Source: Streptomyces sp. ML-6 (lineage in GTDB: Bacteria > Actinomycetota > Actinomycetes > Streptomycetales > Streptomycetaceae). From it: DNA of 64,000 bases. Below, piece after piece: positions 41,640 through 51,486 of this stretch; the first letter of the stretch is position 1; the number at the start of each line of letters is the position of its first letter. The stretch is from the NCBI RefSeq assembly GCF_030116705.1, contig NZ_JAOTIK010000001.1, positions 310,001 to 374,000 on the forward strand, given 5' to 3'. The notes under the pieces were generated by a model. That model saw nothing but the letters and a program-made list of their open reading frames with translations, searched no databases and was not told the DNA's origin. The position numbers were made by a program, and so were the translations under genes.

Positions 41640-42593
41640 CTAGAGCAGCTCCTTGTACGCGTCGTAGTCGGCGTCGGGCTCGCCGGTGGGCCGGTAGTGG
41701 TCGGGGTGGCGTGCGCCCTCGGTCCAGACGGGTTCGACGCGCAGCCCCATGCGCACCTCGTCGTACGGGATGCCGCCGATCCGGGCGTGCAGGGCGAGGT
41801 CCGCGCCGTCGAGTGCGATGTGCGCGTAGACGTAGGGGACCTCGAGGTCGGGAGCGGCCGGGTGAGCGGCCTTGATGTTGACGACGCAGTACGTGGTCAC
41901 GGTGCCGCGCGGGCCGACCTCGACCTGTTCCGCGGTGGCGACGCCGCAGGTGGGGCAGGCGCCGCGGGGCGGCACGTACACCTTGGCGCAGGACGGGCAG
42001 CGTTCGCCGACGATGCGCCGTTCGGACAGGGCCTCGAGGTAGGCGCTCTGGGCCCGGCCGGGGGTGTACCGGTAGTCGAGCCGGGCGGGGGTGACGATGC
42101 CGGTGACGGGGTCGGGGAACGCACCGTCGTGCGGGGCGGGCGGTTCGCCGGCGCCGCCCGCGTACGGTTCGAAGCAGGCGATGTCCGTGATCGCGCCGGT
42201 CCGTTCGGCGGCCCAGCGGATCCGTACCCGCATGCCGGTGCGCACGGCGTGCGGGCCGGGCGCGGCCAGGGCGTGCAGGAGGGCGGTGTCGGCCCCGTCG
42301 AGCCGGACGAGGACCCAGGCGAAGGGGGTGCCGAGGGGCTGGCCGCTGCGCGGTGCGGGGTTCCAGGCCCAGGTGGTGACGGTGCCGGTGGGGGCGACCT
42401 CGACGAGTTCCCGGATCTCCTCGGCGGTGACGGGGTCGTACTCGACGGGCGGGACCAGGATCCTTCCGTCGTCGGTGCGGACGCCGAGCACGGTGCGTTC
42501 GCGCAGTCCGGTGAGGAAGGCGCTCTGGACCGGGCCGAGGGAGCGGGTGAAGGGGAATTCGACCACGAGTGGTGCGCTGAGGATGTCGGGCAC
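41640..42593 (-). CDS. Two-module DUF35 (zinc-ribbon OB-fold) protein
   Basis: Protein of 317 aa starting at GTG 42593 (AGGAGG upstream). It contains two DUF35-like OB-fold modules. The N-terminal module (1-140) has lost its zinc ribbon (GLRERTVLGVRTDDGRILVPPVEYDP). The C-terminal module (about 170-300) has CPSCAKVYVPPRGACPTC, the four-cysteine ribbon, followed by GTVTTYCVVNIKAAHPAAPDLEVPYVYAHIALDG. DUF35 proteins bind CoA thioesters and form channels with thiolase-fold partners, as in Ltp2-ChsH2. The fusion suggests one protein serving both thiolase-like partners. Confidence 0.85.
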   Translation of the reverse strand: MPDILSAPLVVEFPFTRSLGPVQSAFLTGLRERTVLGVRTDDGRILVPPVEYDPVTAEEIRELVEVAPTGTVTTWAWNPAPRSGQPLGTPFAWVLVRLDGADTALLHALAAPGPHAVRTGMRVRIRWAAERTGAITDIACFEPYAGGAGEPPAPHDGAFPDPVTGIVTPARLDYRYTPGRAQSAYLEALSERRIVGERCPSCAKVYVPPRGACPTCGVATAEQVEVGPRGTVTTYCVVNIKAAHPAAPDLEVPYVYAHIALDGADLALHARIGGIPYDEVRMGLRVEPVWTEGARHPDHYRPTGEPDADYDAYKELL

Positions 42594-42654
42594 GGTTGCC
42601 TCCTGGACTCGGGGCCCGTCGGGTGCGTCCGGTCGGAGGCCACCCGGCGGGCGC

Positions 42655-43455
42655 TCAGGCGCGGCGGTAGACGGGCGGGCGTTTCTCGGCGAAGGCGCGG
42701 GCGCCTTCGCGGGCGTCGGCGGTGGCGAAGACCGGTTGGCCGCGTTCCAGTTCGGCGGCGAGGCCCTCGGTCTCGGTCAGTTCGGCGTTCTCGTACACGG
42801 ACGCCTTGACGGCCTCGACGGCGAGCGGTCCGCAGGCGTTGATCCGTTCGGCGACGGCGAGGGCCTCCTCCAGTGCGGTGCCGTCGGGGACGACCCGGCC
42901 GATCAGCCCGATGGCGGCGGCCTCGGCGGCGCTGTAGGGGCGTCCGGTGAGAAGCATTTCGAGGGCGTGGGTGCGGGGGATCTGGCGGGGCAGCCGCACC
43001 GTGGACCCGCCGATGGGGAAGAGGCCGCGCCGGACCTCGAAGAGGCCGAAGGTGGCGCCCGCTCCGGCGATCCGGATGTCGGTGCCCTGGAGGATCTCGG
43101 TCCCGCCCGCCACGCAGTGGCCCTCGACCGCGGCGACGACCGGTTTGCGGGGGCGGTGGTGGCGCAGCATCGCCTTCCAGTGCAGATCGGGGTCGGCGGC
43201 CATCCGGTGGCGGTACCGCTCCCCCTCCATGCCCTTGCCGGCCAGGGCCTTGAGGTCCATGCCGGCGCAGAAGCAGCCGCCCGCCCCGGTGAGGACGACC
43301 GAGCGGACCGTGTCGTCCTCGTCGGCCGCCAGCCAGCCGTCGTACAGCCCGACCAGCATCGGCAGCGAGAGGGCGTTCTTCGCCTCCGGCCTGTTCAGGG
43401 TGAGCACCAGTGTGGCGCCCTCGCGGCGCACGGTGAGGTGTTCCGTACCACCCAT
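42655..43455 (-). CDS. Enoyl-CoA hydratase/isomerase (crotonase family)
   Basis: Protein of 266 aa from ATG 43455, with GGGAGG upstream. The crotonase oxyanion hole is formed by NRPEAKNALS and GAGGCFCAGMDLKAL; the second half has AVEGHCVAGGTEILQGTDIRIAGAGATFGLFEVRRGLFP, with Glu in the catalytic region. It should hydrate or isomerise a 2-enoyl-CoA ahead of the thiolase-like step. It is the first gene of the minus-strand CoA operon, with the operator region 43556-43570 upstream. Confidence 0.88.
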   Translation of the reverse strand: MGGTEHLTVRREGATLVLTLNRPEAKNALSLPMLVGLYDGWLAADEDDTVRSVVLTGAGGCFCAGMDLKALAGKGMEGERYRHRMAADPDLHWKAMLRHHRPRKPVVAAVEGHCVAGGTEILQGTDIRIAGAGATFGLFEVRRGLFPIGGSTVRLPRQIPRTHALEMLLTGRPYSAAEAAAIGLIGRVVPDGTALEEALAVAERINACGPLAVEAVKASVYENAELTETEGLAAELERGQPVFATADAREGARAFAEKRPPVYRRA

Positions 43456-43555
43456 TGCCTGCCTCCCGTCTCGGGACCCGGGGCCGCCGGGTCGGTACTG
43501 CCGGTCGCGGCACTGGAACAGGTTGCAGTAGGTGGGGGCCCAGTTCAATAGTTTT

Positions 43556-43570
43556 CTGACAGTCAGTCAG
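43556..43570. promoter_or_regulatory. Candidate TetR-type operator between CoA genes
   Basis: CTGACAGTCAG (43556-43566) is a perfect 11-bp palindrome, followed by a further TCAG (43567-43570). It lies in the AT-richer middle of the 202-bp region between the divergent hydratase and acyl-CoA synthetase genes. TetR regulators of CoA pathways often bind such sites; none is encoded in the window. Confidence 0.5.
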
Positions 43571-43657
43571 TTTTCTTCGTCCGGGCCCCTTCCCACTTGT
43601 GGCTCCCGGCGCTCTAATGACCGCCGAGCCAGTCAGCTTCCGGGGTCAGGAGGAACG

Positions 43658-45286
43658 GTGGAGTACAACCTTGCCGACCTGTTCGAATCGGTCGTCGACG
43701 TGGTCCCGGAACGCGAGGCGCTCGTCTACCTCGACCACCCCGGCACCGGTGCGGAGCGCCGGCTCACGTACGCGGAGCTGGACGCGGCCGCCAATCGCCT
43801 CGCCCACCACCTGATCGATGCGGGCATCGCCCCCGGTGAACACCTGGGACTGCACCTGTACAACGGGGTGGAGTACCTGCAGACCGTGCTGGCCTGCCTC
43901 AAGGCGCGGATCGTACCGGTCAATGTGAACTACCGATACGTGGAAGAGGAGTTGGTCTACCTCTACCGGGACGCCGACCTGGCCGCCCTGGTCTTCGACG
44001 CCGAGTTCGACGAGCGGGTCGCGGCGGCCGCGCCGAAGGCCCCGCGGCTGCGCCACCTCGTCCGGGTGGGGACCCCGGCGGCGGGCGTCCGGGGGCCGGA
44101 GGCGGTCGCGTTCACCGAGGCGGAAGCGGCCGGCAGCCCGGAGCGCGGTTTCGCGCCGCGCTCGGCCGACGACCAGTTCATCATCTACACCGGCGGCACC
44201 ACCGGGATGCCCAAGGGGGTGATGTGGCGCCAGGAGGACCTGTTCTTCTCCGGGCTCGGCGGGGGCGCGCCGACCGGCGAGCCGGTGAGGACCCCGCAGG
44301 AGCTGGCCGAGCGGGTGGCGGCGGGCGGGGACGGGATCACCTTCTTCCCCGCTCCCCCGCTGATGCACGGCACCTCGACCCTCACCGCGTTCATCGGCTT
44401 CAACTTCGGGCAGCGGGTCGTGCTCCACCGCAGGTTCGATCCGGAGGCGGTGCTCCGCACCGTCGAGAAGGAGAGGGTCACCAGCATGTCGCTGGTGGGC
44501 GACGCGATGCTGCGGCCGCTGATCGACGCGTTGAAGGGCCCGCTGAAGGGCACCGACTGTTCGTCGATGTTCTCCGTCTCCAGTTCGGGGGCGATCATGT
44601 CGGACTCGGTGCGCGCGGAGTTCCAGGAGCTCGTGCCGACGGTGATGTTACTGAACAACTTCGGCTCCTCGGAGTCCGGGTTCAACGGCACGGCGACGGC
44701 CGACTCGGGCCCGGAGAAGGGCTTCCGGCTCCGGGTCAACTCCCGTACGGAGGTGGTGGATCCGGCCACCCATGAGCCGGTGGCCCCGGGTGAGCCGGGC
44801 CGGATCGCCCAGCGCGGGCACGTGCCCCTCGGCTACTACAACGACCCGGCCAAGACCGCGCAGACGTTCTTCCGCCGGGGCGAGGAGCGGTGGGTGCTGC
44901 TCGGCGACATGGCGACGGTCGACGCCGACGGCATCGTCACGGTCCTCGGCCGGGGCTCGCAGTGCATCAACACCGGGGGCGAGAAGGTGTACCCCGAGGA
45001 GGTGGAGCAGGCGCTCAAGGCCCATCCGGACGTGTACGACGCGCTGGTCGCCGGGGCGCCCGACGCACGCTGGGGCAACCGCGTCGCGGCGGTGGTGCAG
45101 CTGCGCGAAGGGGCGCCCGAGCCCTCGCTCGACGACATCCAGGCGCATTGCAGGACGCGGCTGGCGGGCTACAAGATCCCGCGCCGGCTGGTGATCACCG
45201 GGCGGATCCGGCGCTCGCCGAGCGGCAAGGCCGACTACCGGTGGGCCCGCTCGGTCGTCGCGCCCCCGCGCGAGCCCGGCGACTGA
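43658..45286 (+). CDS. Acyl-CoA synthetase (AMP-dependent; TTA-containing)
   Basis: Protein of 542 aa, GTG start with AGGAGG upstream. The ANL signature is present: phosphate loop YTGGTTGMPKGVM, NNFGSSESGFNG (A5), LGDMATVDADGIVTVLGRGSQCINTGGEKVYPEEVEQAL (A7/A8 hinge) and the C-terminal lysine loop SPSGKADYRW. It activates a carboxylic acid to its acyl-CoA; neighbours suggest a fatty acid, steroid-like or aromatic side chain. Residue 331 is TTA (44648-44650), implying bldA control. It is divergent from the CoA operon. Confidence 0.9.
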   Translation: MEYNLADLFESVVDVVPEREALVYLDHPGTGAERRLTYAELDAAANRLAHHLIDAGIAPGEHLGLHLYNGVEYLQTVLACLKARIVPVNVNYRYVEEELVYLYRDADLAALVFDAEFDERVAAAAPKAPRLRHLVRVGTPAAGVRGPEAVAFTEAEAAGSPERGFAPRSADDQFIIYTGGTTGMPKGVMWRQEDLFFSGLGGGAPTGEPVRTPQELAERVAAGGDGITFFPAPPLMHGTSTLTAFIGFNFGQRVVLHRRFDPEAVLRTVEKERVTSMSLVGDAMLRPLIDALKGPLKGTDCSSMFSVSSSGAIMSDSVRAEFQELVPTVMLLNNFGSSESGFNGTATADSGPEKGFRLRVNSRTEVVDPATHEPVAPGEPGRIAQRGHVPLGYYNDPAKTAQTFFRRGEERWVLLGDMATVDADGIVTVLGRGSQCINTGGEKVYPEEVEQALKAHPDVYDALVAGAPDARWGNRVAAVVQLREGAPEPSLDDIQAHCRTRLAGYKIPRRLVITGRIRRSPSGKADYRWARSVVAPPREPGD

Positions 45287-45530
45287 GTCCCCGGCCCGGA
45301 CGGACCACCGGCCCGGCCCCGGCGGCCCGCTTCGTCCCCGGTCCCGCCAGTCCCGCCCCGGCCCCTCCCCGGCTCCGGCCTCTCCGGCCCCGGCAGCGGC
45401 ACCCGGACGAACCTCGGCGGCCCCGCCCCGGGACCGTGCGGCGGAGCCCGCGTAACCCATTCGGGCACGCCCCGCACCCATCCGCTCACCCTATGTGGCA
45501 AGGGGGGAGGATCGCCCATAGCTTCGGCTC

Positions 45531-46628
45531 ATGAGGAAACGAAACATCAAGATCCTTGTGCCGGTCGTGGTCCTCTCCGCTGCGGGGATCGGGGCGGCCG
45601 TCTCGGCCGCGGGGCTCGGGGCCGCCAAGCCGGCCGCCTCCCCCCGGAGCTCGCACGTGGTCCACCCCGGCGAGTCGATCCAGAAGGCGGTGGACGCCGC
45701 CCGGTCGGGCGACACCGTCGTCGTCCTGCCCGGCACGTACCGCGAGAGCGTCCTGGTCACCACGCCCGACCTGACCCTGCGCGGTTCCGGCAGCCAAACC
45801 GTGCTCCGGCCGGCGGAACCGGGCACGCGGGCCGCCGACGCCTGTACGCGGGCCGGCAACGGCATCTGCGTACTGGGCAGCGCGGACCGGACCGTGGAGG
45901 GGGTGAGCATCGACGGGCTGACCGTCTCCGGTTTCAAGAAGAACGGCGTCTGGGCCTCCTGGACCGACCGGCTGACCGTCCGGGGGGTGACCTCCGAACG
46001 CAACGGTGTCTGGGGCATCGCCCAGGAACATTCCACCCGCGGTGTGTTCACGCGCAACATCGCCCGCGCCAACGGTGACGCGGGCATCTTCGTCGCGAAC
46101 ACCGTCGACGAGGAGGGCGGCGCCACCGACACCCGGGGCACCGAGCTCCGGCACAACACGCTGGCGGACAACCGGATCGGCTTCACCGCCCGGCGGGTAC
46201 GGAACCTGACGGTCCGCGACAACACCGTCACCGGCAACTGCAGCGGTGTGTTCGTCGTGGGCGACGAAGGAAAGCCGCAGGCCGGCGCCATGACGATCGA
46301 GTCCAACAAGATCACCGGCAACAACAAGTCCTGCCCCGCGACCGAACGGCTGTCGGCCCTCCAGGGCTCCGGCATCGTGCTCACCGGCGCCGCGGACACC
46401 CGGGTGCGCTCGAACACGATCCGCGACAACGCGGGCGACACTCCCATGTCCGGCGGCATCGTGCTGTTCAAGAGCTTCGTGGGCACGCAGAACACCGGCC
46501 ACACCATCAGCGGCAACGTCGTGCTCGACAACAAGCCGGCCGACCTCGCCAACGGGGACACCGCCGGCAAGAACAACACCTTCACCGACAACGTCTGCGC
46601 GAAGTCCACACCGGCCGGGATGTGCTGA
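45531..46628 (+). CDS. Secreted right-handed parallel beta-helix protein
   Basis: Protein of 365 aa. The signal is MRKRNIKILVPVVVLSAAGIGAAVSAAG. Mature repeats of about 22-25 residues follow the parallel beta-helix pattern (GESIQKAVDAARSGDTVVVLPGTYRESVLV, RHNTLADNRIGFTARRVRNLTVRDNTVTGNCSGVFVVGD, SNTIRDNAGDTPMSGGIVLF), as in NosD/pectate-lyase-like proteins. The catalytic function is not recognisable. It has TAGCTT 6 nt before the ATG and no binding site, suggesting a leaderless mRNA. It is followed after 35 bp by the O-methyltransferase and may be cotranscribed with it. Confidence 0.82.
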   Translation: MRKRNIKILVPVVVLSAAGIGAAVSAAGLGAAKPAASPRSSHVVHPGESIQKAVDAARSGDTVVVLPGTYRESVLVTTPDLTLRGSGSQTVLRPAEPGTRAADACTRAGNGICVLGSADRTVEGVSIDGLTVSGFKKNGVWASWTDRLTVRGVTSERNGVWGIAQEHSTRGVFTRNIARANGDAGIFVANTVDEEGGATDTRGTELRHNTLADNRIGFTARRVRNLTVRDNTVTGNCSGVFVVGDEGKPQAGAMTIESNKITGNNKSCPATERLSALQGSGIVLTGAADTRVRSNTIRDNAGDTPMSGGIVLFKSFVGTQNTGHTISGNVVLDNKPADLANGDTAGKNNTFTDNVCAKSTPAGMC

Positions 46629-46663
46629 CCGACGCACCCCCGCACGAGGAGAAGCGAAACAGT

Positions 46664-47734
46664 ATGACCACTATCAGTCCCACGCCCGCCTCCGCCCCTG
46701 CCGCGCTCCCCCATCCCGCCACTCCCCCGCAGCCGGCCATGCAGCTGCGGGAACTCGTCTTCGGTGCCGCCAGGGCCGCCGCCGTGCGCGCCGCCGCCCG
46801 GCTGCGCGTCGCCGACGCGCTGGACGAGACGCCCGCCACCGCACAGGAGCTCGCGGAGCGGGTGGGCACCGAGGAGGTGCCGCTGCGGCGGCTGCTGCGC
46901 GCCCTGTGCTGCTACGGGATCTTCGCCGAGACCGCCGACGGGCGGTTCGCCCACACCGAGATGTCCCGCCTGCTGCGCGAGGACGACCCCCACAGCCTGC
47001 GCGACATCTCGCTGTGGTGCACCGAGCCCTGGACCTGGGACGTGTGGCCGCGCCTCGACGACGCGGTGCGCACCGGCAGGAGCGTCTTCCAGGACGTGCA
47101 CGGCAAGGGGTTCTTCGACTACCTGCACCAGGACGCCCACGAGTCCGCGCAGATCTTCAACCGGGCGATGACCACCTCCAGCGTGCAGTCCGCACTGGAC
47201 GTGGCCGAACTCCTCGACCTCACCGGGGTGTCCTCGGTCGCCGACATCGGCGGCGGTCAGGGGCACGTGCTGGCGAGCCTGCTGGAGAAGCACCCCGCGC
47301 TCCACGGCACCCTGATGGACCTGCCGGGCGTGGTGGCGCGGGCCGACGCCCGGCTGCGGGACGAGGGCGCGCTGGCCGGCCGGACCCGGATCGTGGCCGG
47401 GGACTGCCGCGAGGCCATCCCCGTCGAGGCCGGCCTCTACATCATCAAGAACATCCTGGAGTGGGACGACGACAGCACCCGCAGGACCCTGCGCAACGTC
47501 GTCGCCGCGGCCCGCCCGGGGGCCAGGGTCGTCGTCATCGAGAACCTCGTCGACGACACCCCCTCGATGCGTTTCACCACCGCGATGGACCTGCTGCTGC
47601 TCCTCAACGTCGGCGGCGCGAAGCACACCAGGGAGAGCCTGGTCACCCGGATCTCGGACGCCGGGCTGCTGATCGGCGACGTCGTTCCGGTCAACGCCTA
47701 CCTGCACGCGTTCGAGTGCGTGGTCCCCGACTGA
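46664..47734 (+). CDS. SAM-dependent O-methyltransferase (polyketide type)
   Basis: Protein of 356 aa from ATG 46664. It has an N-terminal dimerisation helix bundle (ARAAAVRAAARLRVADALDETPATAQELAERVGTEE) and a C-terminal Rossmann fold with the SAM loop VADIGGGQGHVLASLL, GTLMDLPGVVARA, YIIKNILEWDDDSTRRTLRN and ARVVVIENLV. This plan is shared with TcmO/DmpM-type methyltransferases of aromatic polyketides. Its position next to the whiE cluster, converging on the cyclase gene, makes tailoring of the spore pigment likely. A terminator follows at 47761-47800. Confidence 0.88.
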   Translation: MTTISPTPASAPAALPHPATPPQPAMQLRELVFGAARAAAVRAAARLRVADALDETPATAQELAERVGTEEVPLRRLLRALCCYGIFAETADGRFAHTEMSRLLREDDPHSLRDISLWCTEPWTWDVWPRLDDAVRTGRSVFQDVHGKGFFDYLHQDAHESAQIFNRAMTTSSVQSALDVAELLDLTGVSSVADIGGGQGHVLASLLEKHPALHGTLMDLPGVVARADARLRDEGALAGRTRIVAGDCREAIPVEAGLYIIKNILEWDDDSTRRTLRNVVAAARPGARVVVIENLVDDTPSMRFTTAMDLLLLLNVGGAKHTRESLVTRISDAGLLIGDVVPVNAYLHAFECVVPD

Positions 47735-47760
47735 CCGCCCCTTCCCGGGCACGGCATGCC

Positions 47761-47800
47761 ACCGCCCCGGGTCCGGCCTCTCGGCCGGGCCCGGGGCGGT
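47761..47800. terminator. Bidirectional terminator
   Basis: Long stem of about 18 bp, ACCGCCCCGGGTCCGGCC against GGCCGGGCCCGGGGCGGT (one mismatch) with a 4-nt loop, between the converging methyltransferase and cyclase genes. Confidence 0.85.
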
Positions 47801-47808
47801 CGTCCGTC

Positions 47809-48141
47809 TCAGCCGGTGGCGTCGCGTTCCCACCGGTAGAACTCGTGGGCCATGGCGTCCTTGGGACTGCGCCAGGTCTGCGGGTCGTAGGCGCTGACGT
47901 AGGCGGTGAGCTTCTCGCTGATGTCCTTGAACTGCGGGTGGCCGGTCACCTTCGCGATCTCGGGGCCCGGCGGGCGCTCCGACTCGATCAGGTGCAGGTA
48001 CACGTCGCCGAACTGGAAGAGCTTGCGCCTGGTGACGCCGACGAGGTGCGGCAGTTCGGTGCTGTCGGAGGCGGCGAACAACTCGGCGATGTCCGGCGCC
48101 GACCCCGGTTTCATCCGGGCGACGATCAGGGCGTGGTGCAT
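47809..48141 (-). CDS. whiE-ORFVII: Polyketide cyclase, WhiE ORFVII/TcmI type
   Basis: Protein of 110 aa from ATG 48141. The sequence ALIVARMKPGSAPDIAELFAASDSTELPHLVGVTRRKLFQFGDVYLHLIESERP matches the TcmI family of second- or later-ring cyclases (ferredoxin-like dimers). Final gene of the minus-strand operon. It should close a ring of the pigment polyketide after the first aromatase. Confidence 0.9.
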   Translation of the reverse strand: MHHALIVARMKPGSAPDIAELFAASDSTELPHLVGVTRRKLFQFGDVYLHLIESERPPGPEIAKVTGHPQFKDISEKLTAYVSAYDPQTWRSPKDAMAHEFYRWERDATG

Positions 48142-48216
48142 CGGGGGATGCCTTTCTGGTTCCCGGCCCGGCACCCGGCCGGGCGGCCGGGTGCCGGGCC
48201 GTGGGCGGACGGCGGG

Positions 48217-48955
<739 letters not shown>

Positions 48956-48970
48956 GAGGATTTCTCCTTC

Positions 48971-50221
48971 TCACGTTGGGGTGTCGGTGGAGCCCCGCAG
49001 CACCATCGCCGCGTTCGAGCCCATCAGCCCGCGGCTGAGCACCAGCGCCGTCCGCAGCTCGGCGGGGCGGGCGCAGCCGGTGACCACGTCGAGGTCGTGG
49101 CACACCTCGAAGACGTTCGGGGTGGGCGGTATGAGCGCGTTCTCCATGGAGAGCACGGCGGCGGCCACGTCCAGCACCGGTGCGCCGCAGTACGCGCGGC
49201 CGGTGCCGGTCTTGGGCGCCGTCACCGGTACCCGGGTGCCGTGCGCGCCGAGTGCGTCCGCGATCGCGAGCGCCTCGGCCCGGTCGGCGGCGGGCACGCC
49301 GAGGGCGTCCGCGAAGACGACGTCGATCTCGTCGGGGGCGCAGTCGGCCTCCCGCAGTGCTCCGATGATCGCCTGGGCGAGGCCCTCCCGGGACGCCTCC
49401 CACCTGGCCGCCCCGGTGAACGTGGCGGCGTGTCCGGCGAGTTCGGCCCGCACCTTGGCGCCGCGCCGGCGGGCCGACCGTTCCTCCTCGACCACCAGCA
49501 TCGCCCCGCCCTCGGCGGGCACGAAGCCGCAGGCGCCCGAGGTGAACGGCCGGTAGGCGCGGAGCGGGTCGTCGACGGTGCTCAGGTCCGCGTACCCGAG
49601 CTGGCAGACGACCGAGTAGGGCGCCAGCGGGGCCTCGGCCGCGCCGACCACCACCGCCTCGGTGCCCCCGCGGATCGAACGGGCGGCGTGCGCCAGCGCG
49701 TCCAGGCCGCCCGCCTCGTCACTGGCCACGACCGCGCAGGGGCCCTTGAAGCCGCCGCGGATCGAGATCTGGCCGGTGCTGGCCGCGTAGAACCAGGCGA
49801 TGGACTGGTAGGGGCCCACGTAGGTGGAGCCCTGTCCCCACAGCCGCTGGAGTTCGCGCTGGCCGAACTCGCCGCCGCCGGAGCCGGCCGCGGTGACCAC
49901 GCCGACGTCGAACGGTGAGTTCTCGTAGTCGGCGCGGCCCAGCCGGGCGTCGTCCAGCGCGATGTCCGCGGCGGCCATCGCGAAGTGCGTGAACCGGTCG
50001 GTCTGGACGAGGTAGCGTTCCTCGATCAGTTCGGCCGGCTCGAAACCGCGCACCTCCCCCGCGACCTTGAGCGGCAGGTGCTCGCACCCCTCGCGGGTGA
50101 CCCGGTCCAGGACGCTCATTCCCTCGTGCGTCCGTTTCCAGAAGGCTTCGGTGTTGATGCCGTTGGGGGCGACGACACCGATGCCGGTGACGACGGTGCG
50201 CCGGGCTTTTCGGGTCCTCAT
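48971..50221 (-). CDS. whiE-ORFIV: Chain length factor (KS-beta), WhiE ORFIV type
   Basis: Protein of 416 aa, ATG overlapping the KS-alpha stop. The KAS fold is complete. Where KS-alpha has its catalytic C169, this protein has E169 ([12 protein letters not shown]); most CLFs have Gln there. Together with KS-alpha it sets the chain length. Translational coupling should give equal subunit amounts. Confidence 0.93.
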   Translation of the reverse strand: MRTRKARRTVVTGIGVVAPNGINTEAFWKRTHEGMSVLDRVTREGCEHLPLKVAGEVRGFEPAELIEERYLVQTDRFTHFAMAAADIALDDARLGRADYENSPFDVGVVTAAGSGGGEFGQRELQRLWGQGSTYVGPYQSIAWFYAASTGQISIRGGFKGPCAVVASDEAGGLDALAHAARSIRGGTEAVVVGAAEAPLAPYSVVCQLGYADLSTVDDPLRAYRPFTSGACGFVPAEGGAMLVVEEERSARRRGAKVRAELAGHAATFTGAARWEASREGLAQAIIGALREADCAPDEIDVVFADALGVPAADRAEALAIADALGAHGTRVPVTAPKTGTGRAYCGAPVLDVAAAVLSMENALIPPTPNVFEVCHDLDVVTGCARPAELRTALVLSRGLMGSNAAMVLRGSTDTPT

Positions 50222-51486
50222 GGTGTCCTCCCACCTGTCCGGGTCAGAGCCACCGCGGACTGGAAACCGCCGAACCCGCTGCCCACCGAGAGCACGCTGC
50301 GCAGCTTCAGGGGGCGTGCGGTGCGCGGCACGTAGTCGAGGTCGCACTCGGGGTCGGGGGTCTCGTAGTTCGCGGTCGGCGGCACCGTCTGGTGGACCAG
50401 GGCGAGCACGCAGGCCGCGATCTCTATCGCCCCGATGGCCCCCAGCGAGTGGCCGACCATCGACTTGATCGAGCTCATCGGGATCTCGTGGGCGTGGGCG
50501 CCGAGCGCCCGCTTCACGGCCGCCGTCTCGTGCCGGTCGTTCTGCTTGGTGCCCGAGCCGTGCGCGTTGACGTAGTCGATCTGCGAGCCGTCCATCCGGG
50601 CGTGGGCCAGTGCCCGGTTGATCGCCTCGGCCATCTCCAGTCCCTCGGGCGTCAGACCGGTCATGTGGTAGGCGTTGCCGAAGGTGGCGTAGCCCGAGAT
50701 CTCGCAGTAGACGGTGGCGCCGCGGGCCCGTGCGTGCTCCAGCTCCTCCAGGACGAGGACGGCGCCGCCCTCGCCCATGACGAAGCCGTCGCGGCGGGCG
50801 TCGAACGGCCGGGAGGCGTGCTCCGGGTCGTCGTTGTTCGCCGACGTGGCCTTGATCGCGTCGAAGCACGCCACGGTGATCGGGGTGATCGGTGAGTCCG
50901 ACGCCCCGGCCACGCACACGTCGACGCGGCCCTCCTCGATGGAGTGGAAGGCGTAGCCGATCGCGTCGAGGCCCGAGGTGCAGCCGGTGGAGACGGTCTG
51001 CACCGGGCCGTGCGCGCCGACCTGTTCGGCCACCGCCGAGGCGAGGGAGCTGGGCGAGAAGGCCCGCTCCAGGTGCGGGCCCGCCGGGCGGTGGTCGACG
51101 TCCCAGCGGGCGCCGCTCCCGCTGACGGCGACGTAGTCGTGCTCCAGCCGGGTGGTGCCGCCGACCGCGGTGCCCAGCGACACCCCCATGCGCCAGGGGT
51201 CGACCTTCTCCGGGTCCAGGCCCGCGTCGTCGAGGGCCTCCCTGGCGGCCACCATCGCGAACTGGATGTAGCGGTCCGAGCGGGCGATCGTGTCCGCGTC
51301 CAGCCCGTGCGCCGCCGGGTCGAAGTCGCACTCGGCGGCGATGCGGGAACGGAAGCCTGCCGGGTCGAAGAGCGTGATGCCCCTGGTCGCGGTGCGCCCG
51401 TTCGCGAGGAGGTCCCAGAAGGCCGGCGTGCCGATGCCGCCGGGGGCGACGACGCCGATGCCGGTGACCGCCACGCGGCGGGTCAC
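50218..51486 (-). CDS. whiE-ORFIII: Ketosynthase alpha, WhiE ORFIII type
   Basis: Protein of 422 aa, GTG start overlapping the cupin stop. The catalytic triad of minimal PKS is intact: C169 in [12 protein letters not shown]309 in VNAHGSGT and H346 in SMVGHSLGA. It condenses malonyl-ACP units for the spore pigment with the adjacent CLF. Confidence 0.95.
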   Translation of the reverse strand: MTRRVAVTGIGVVAPGGIGTPAFWDLLANGRTATRGITLFDPAGFRSRIAAECDFDPAAHGLDADTIARSDRYIQFAMVAAREALDDAGLDPEKVDPWRMGVSLGTAVGGTTRLEHDYVAVSGSGARWDVDHRPAGPHLERAFSPSSLASAVAEQVGAHGPVQTVSTGCTSGLDAIGYAFHSIEEGRVDVCVAGASDSPITPITVACFDAIKATSANNDDPEHASRPFDARRDGFVMGEGGAVLVLEELEHARARGATVYCEISGYATFGNAYHMTGLTPEGLEMAEAINRALAHARMDGSQIDYVNAHGSGTKQNDRHETAAVKRALGAHAHEIPMSSIKSMVGHSLGAIGAIEIAACVLALVHQTVPPTANYETPDPECDLDYVPRTARPLKLRSVLSVGSGFGGFQSAVALTRTGGRTP

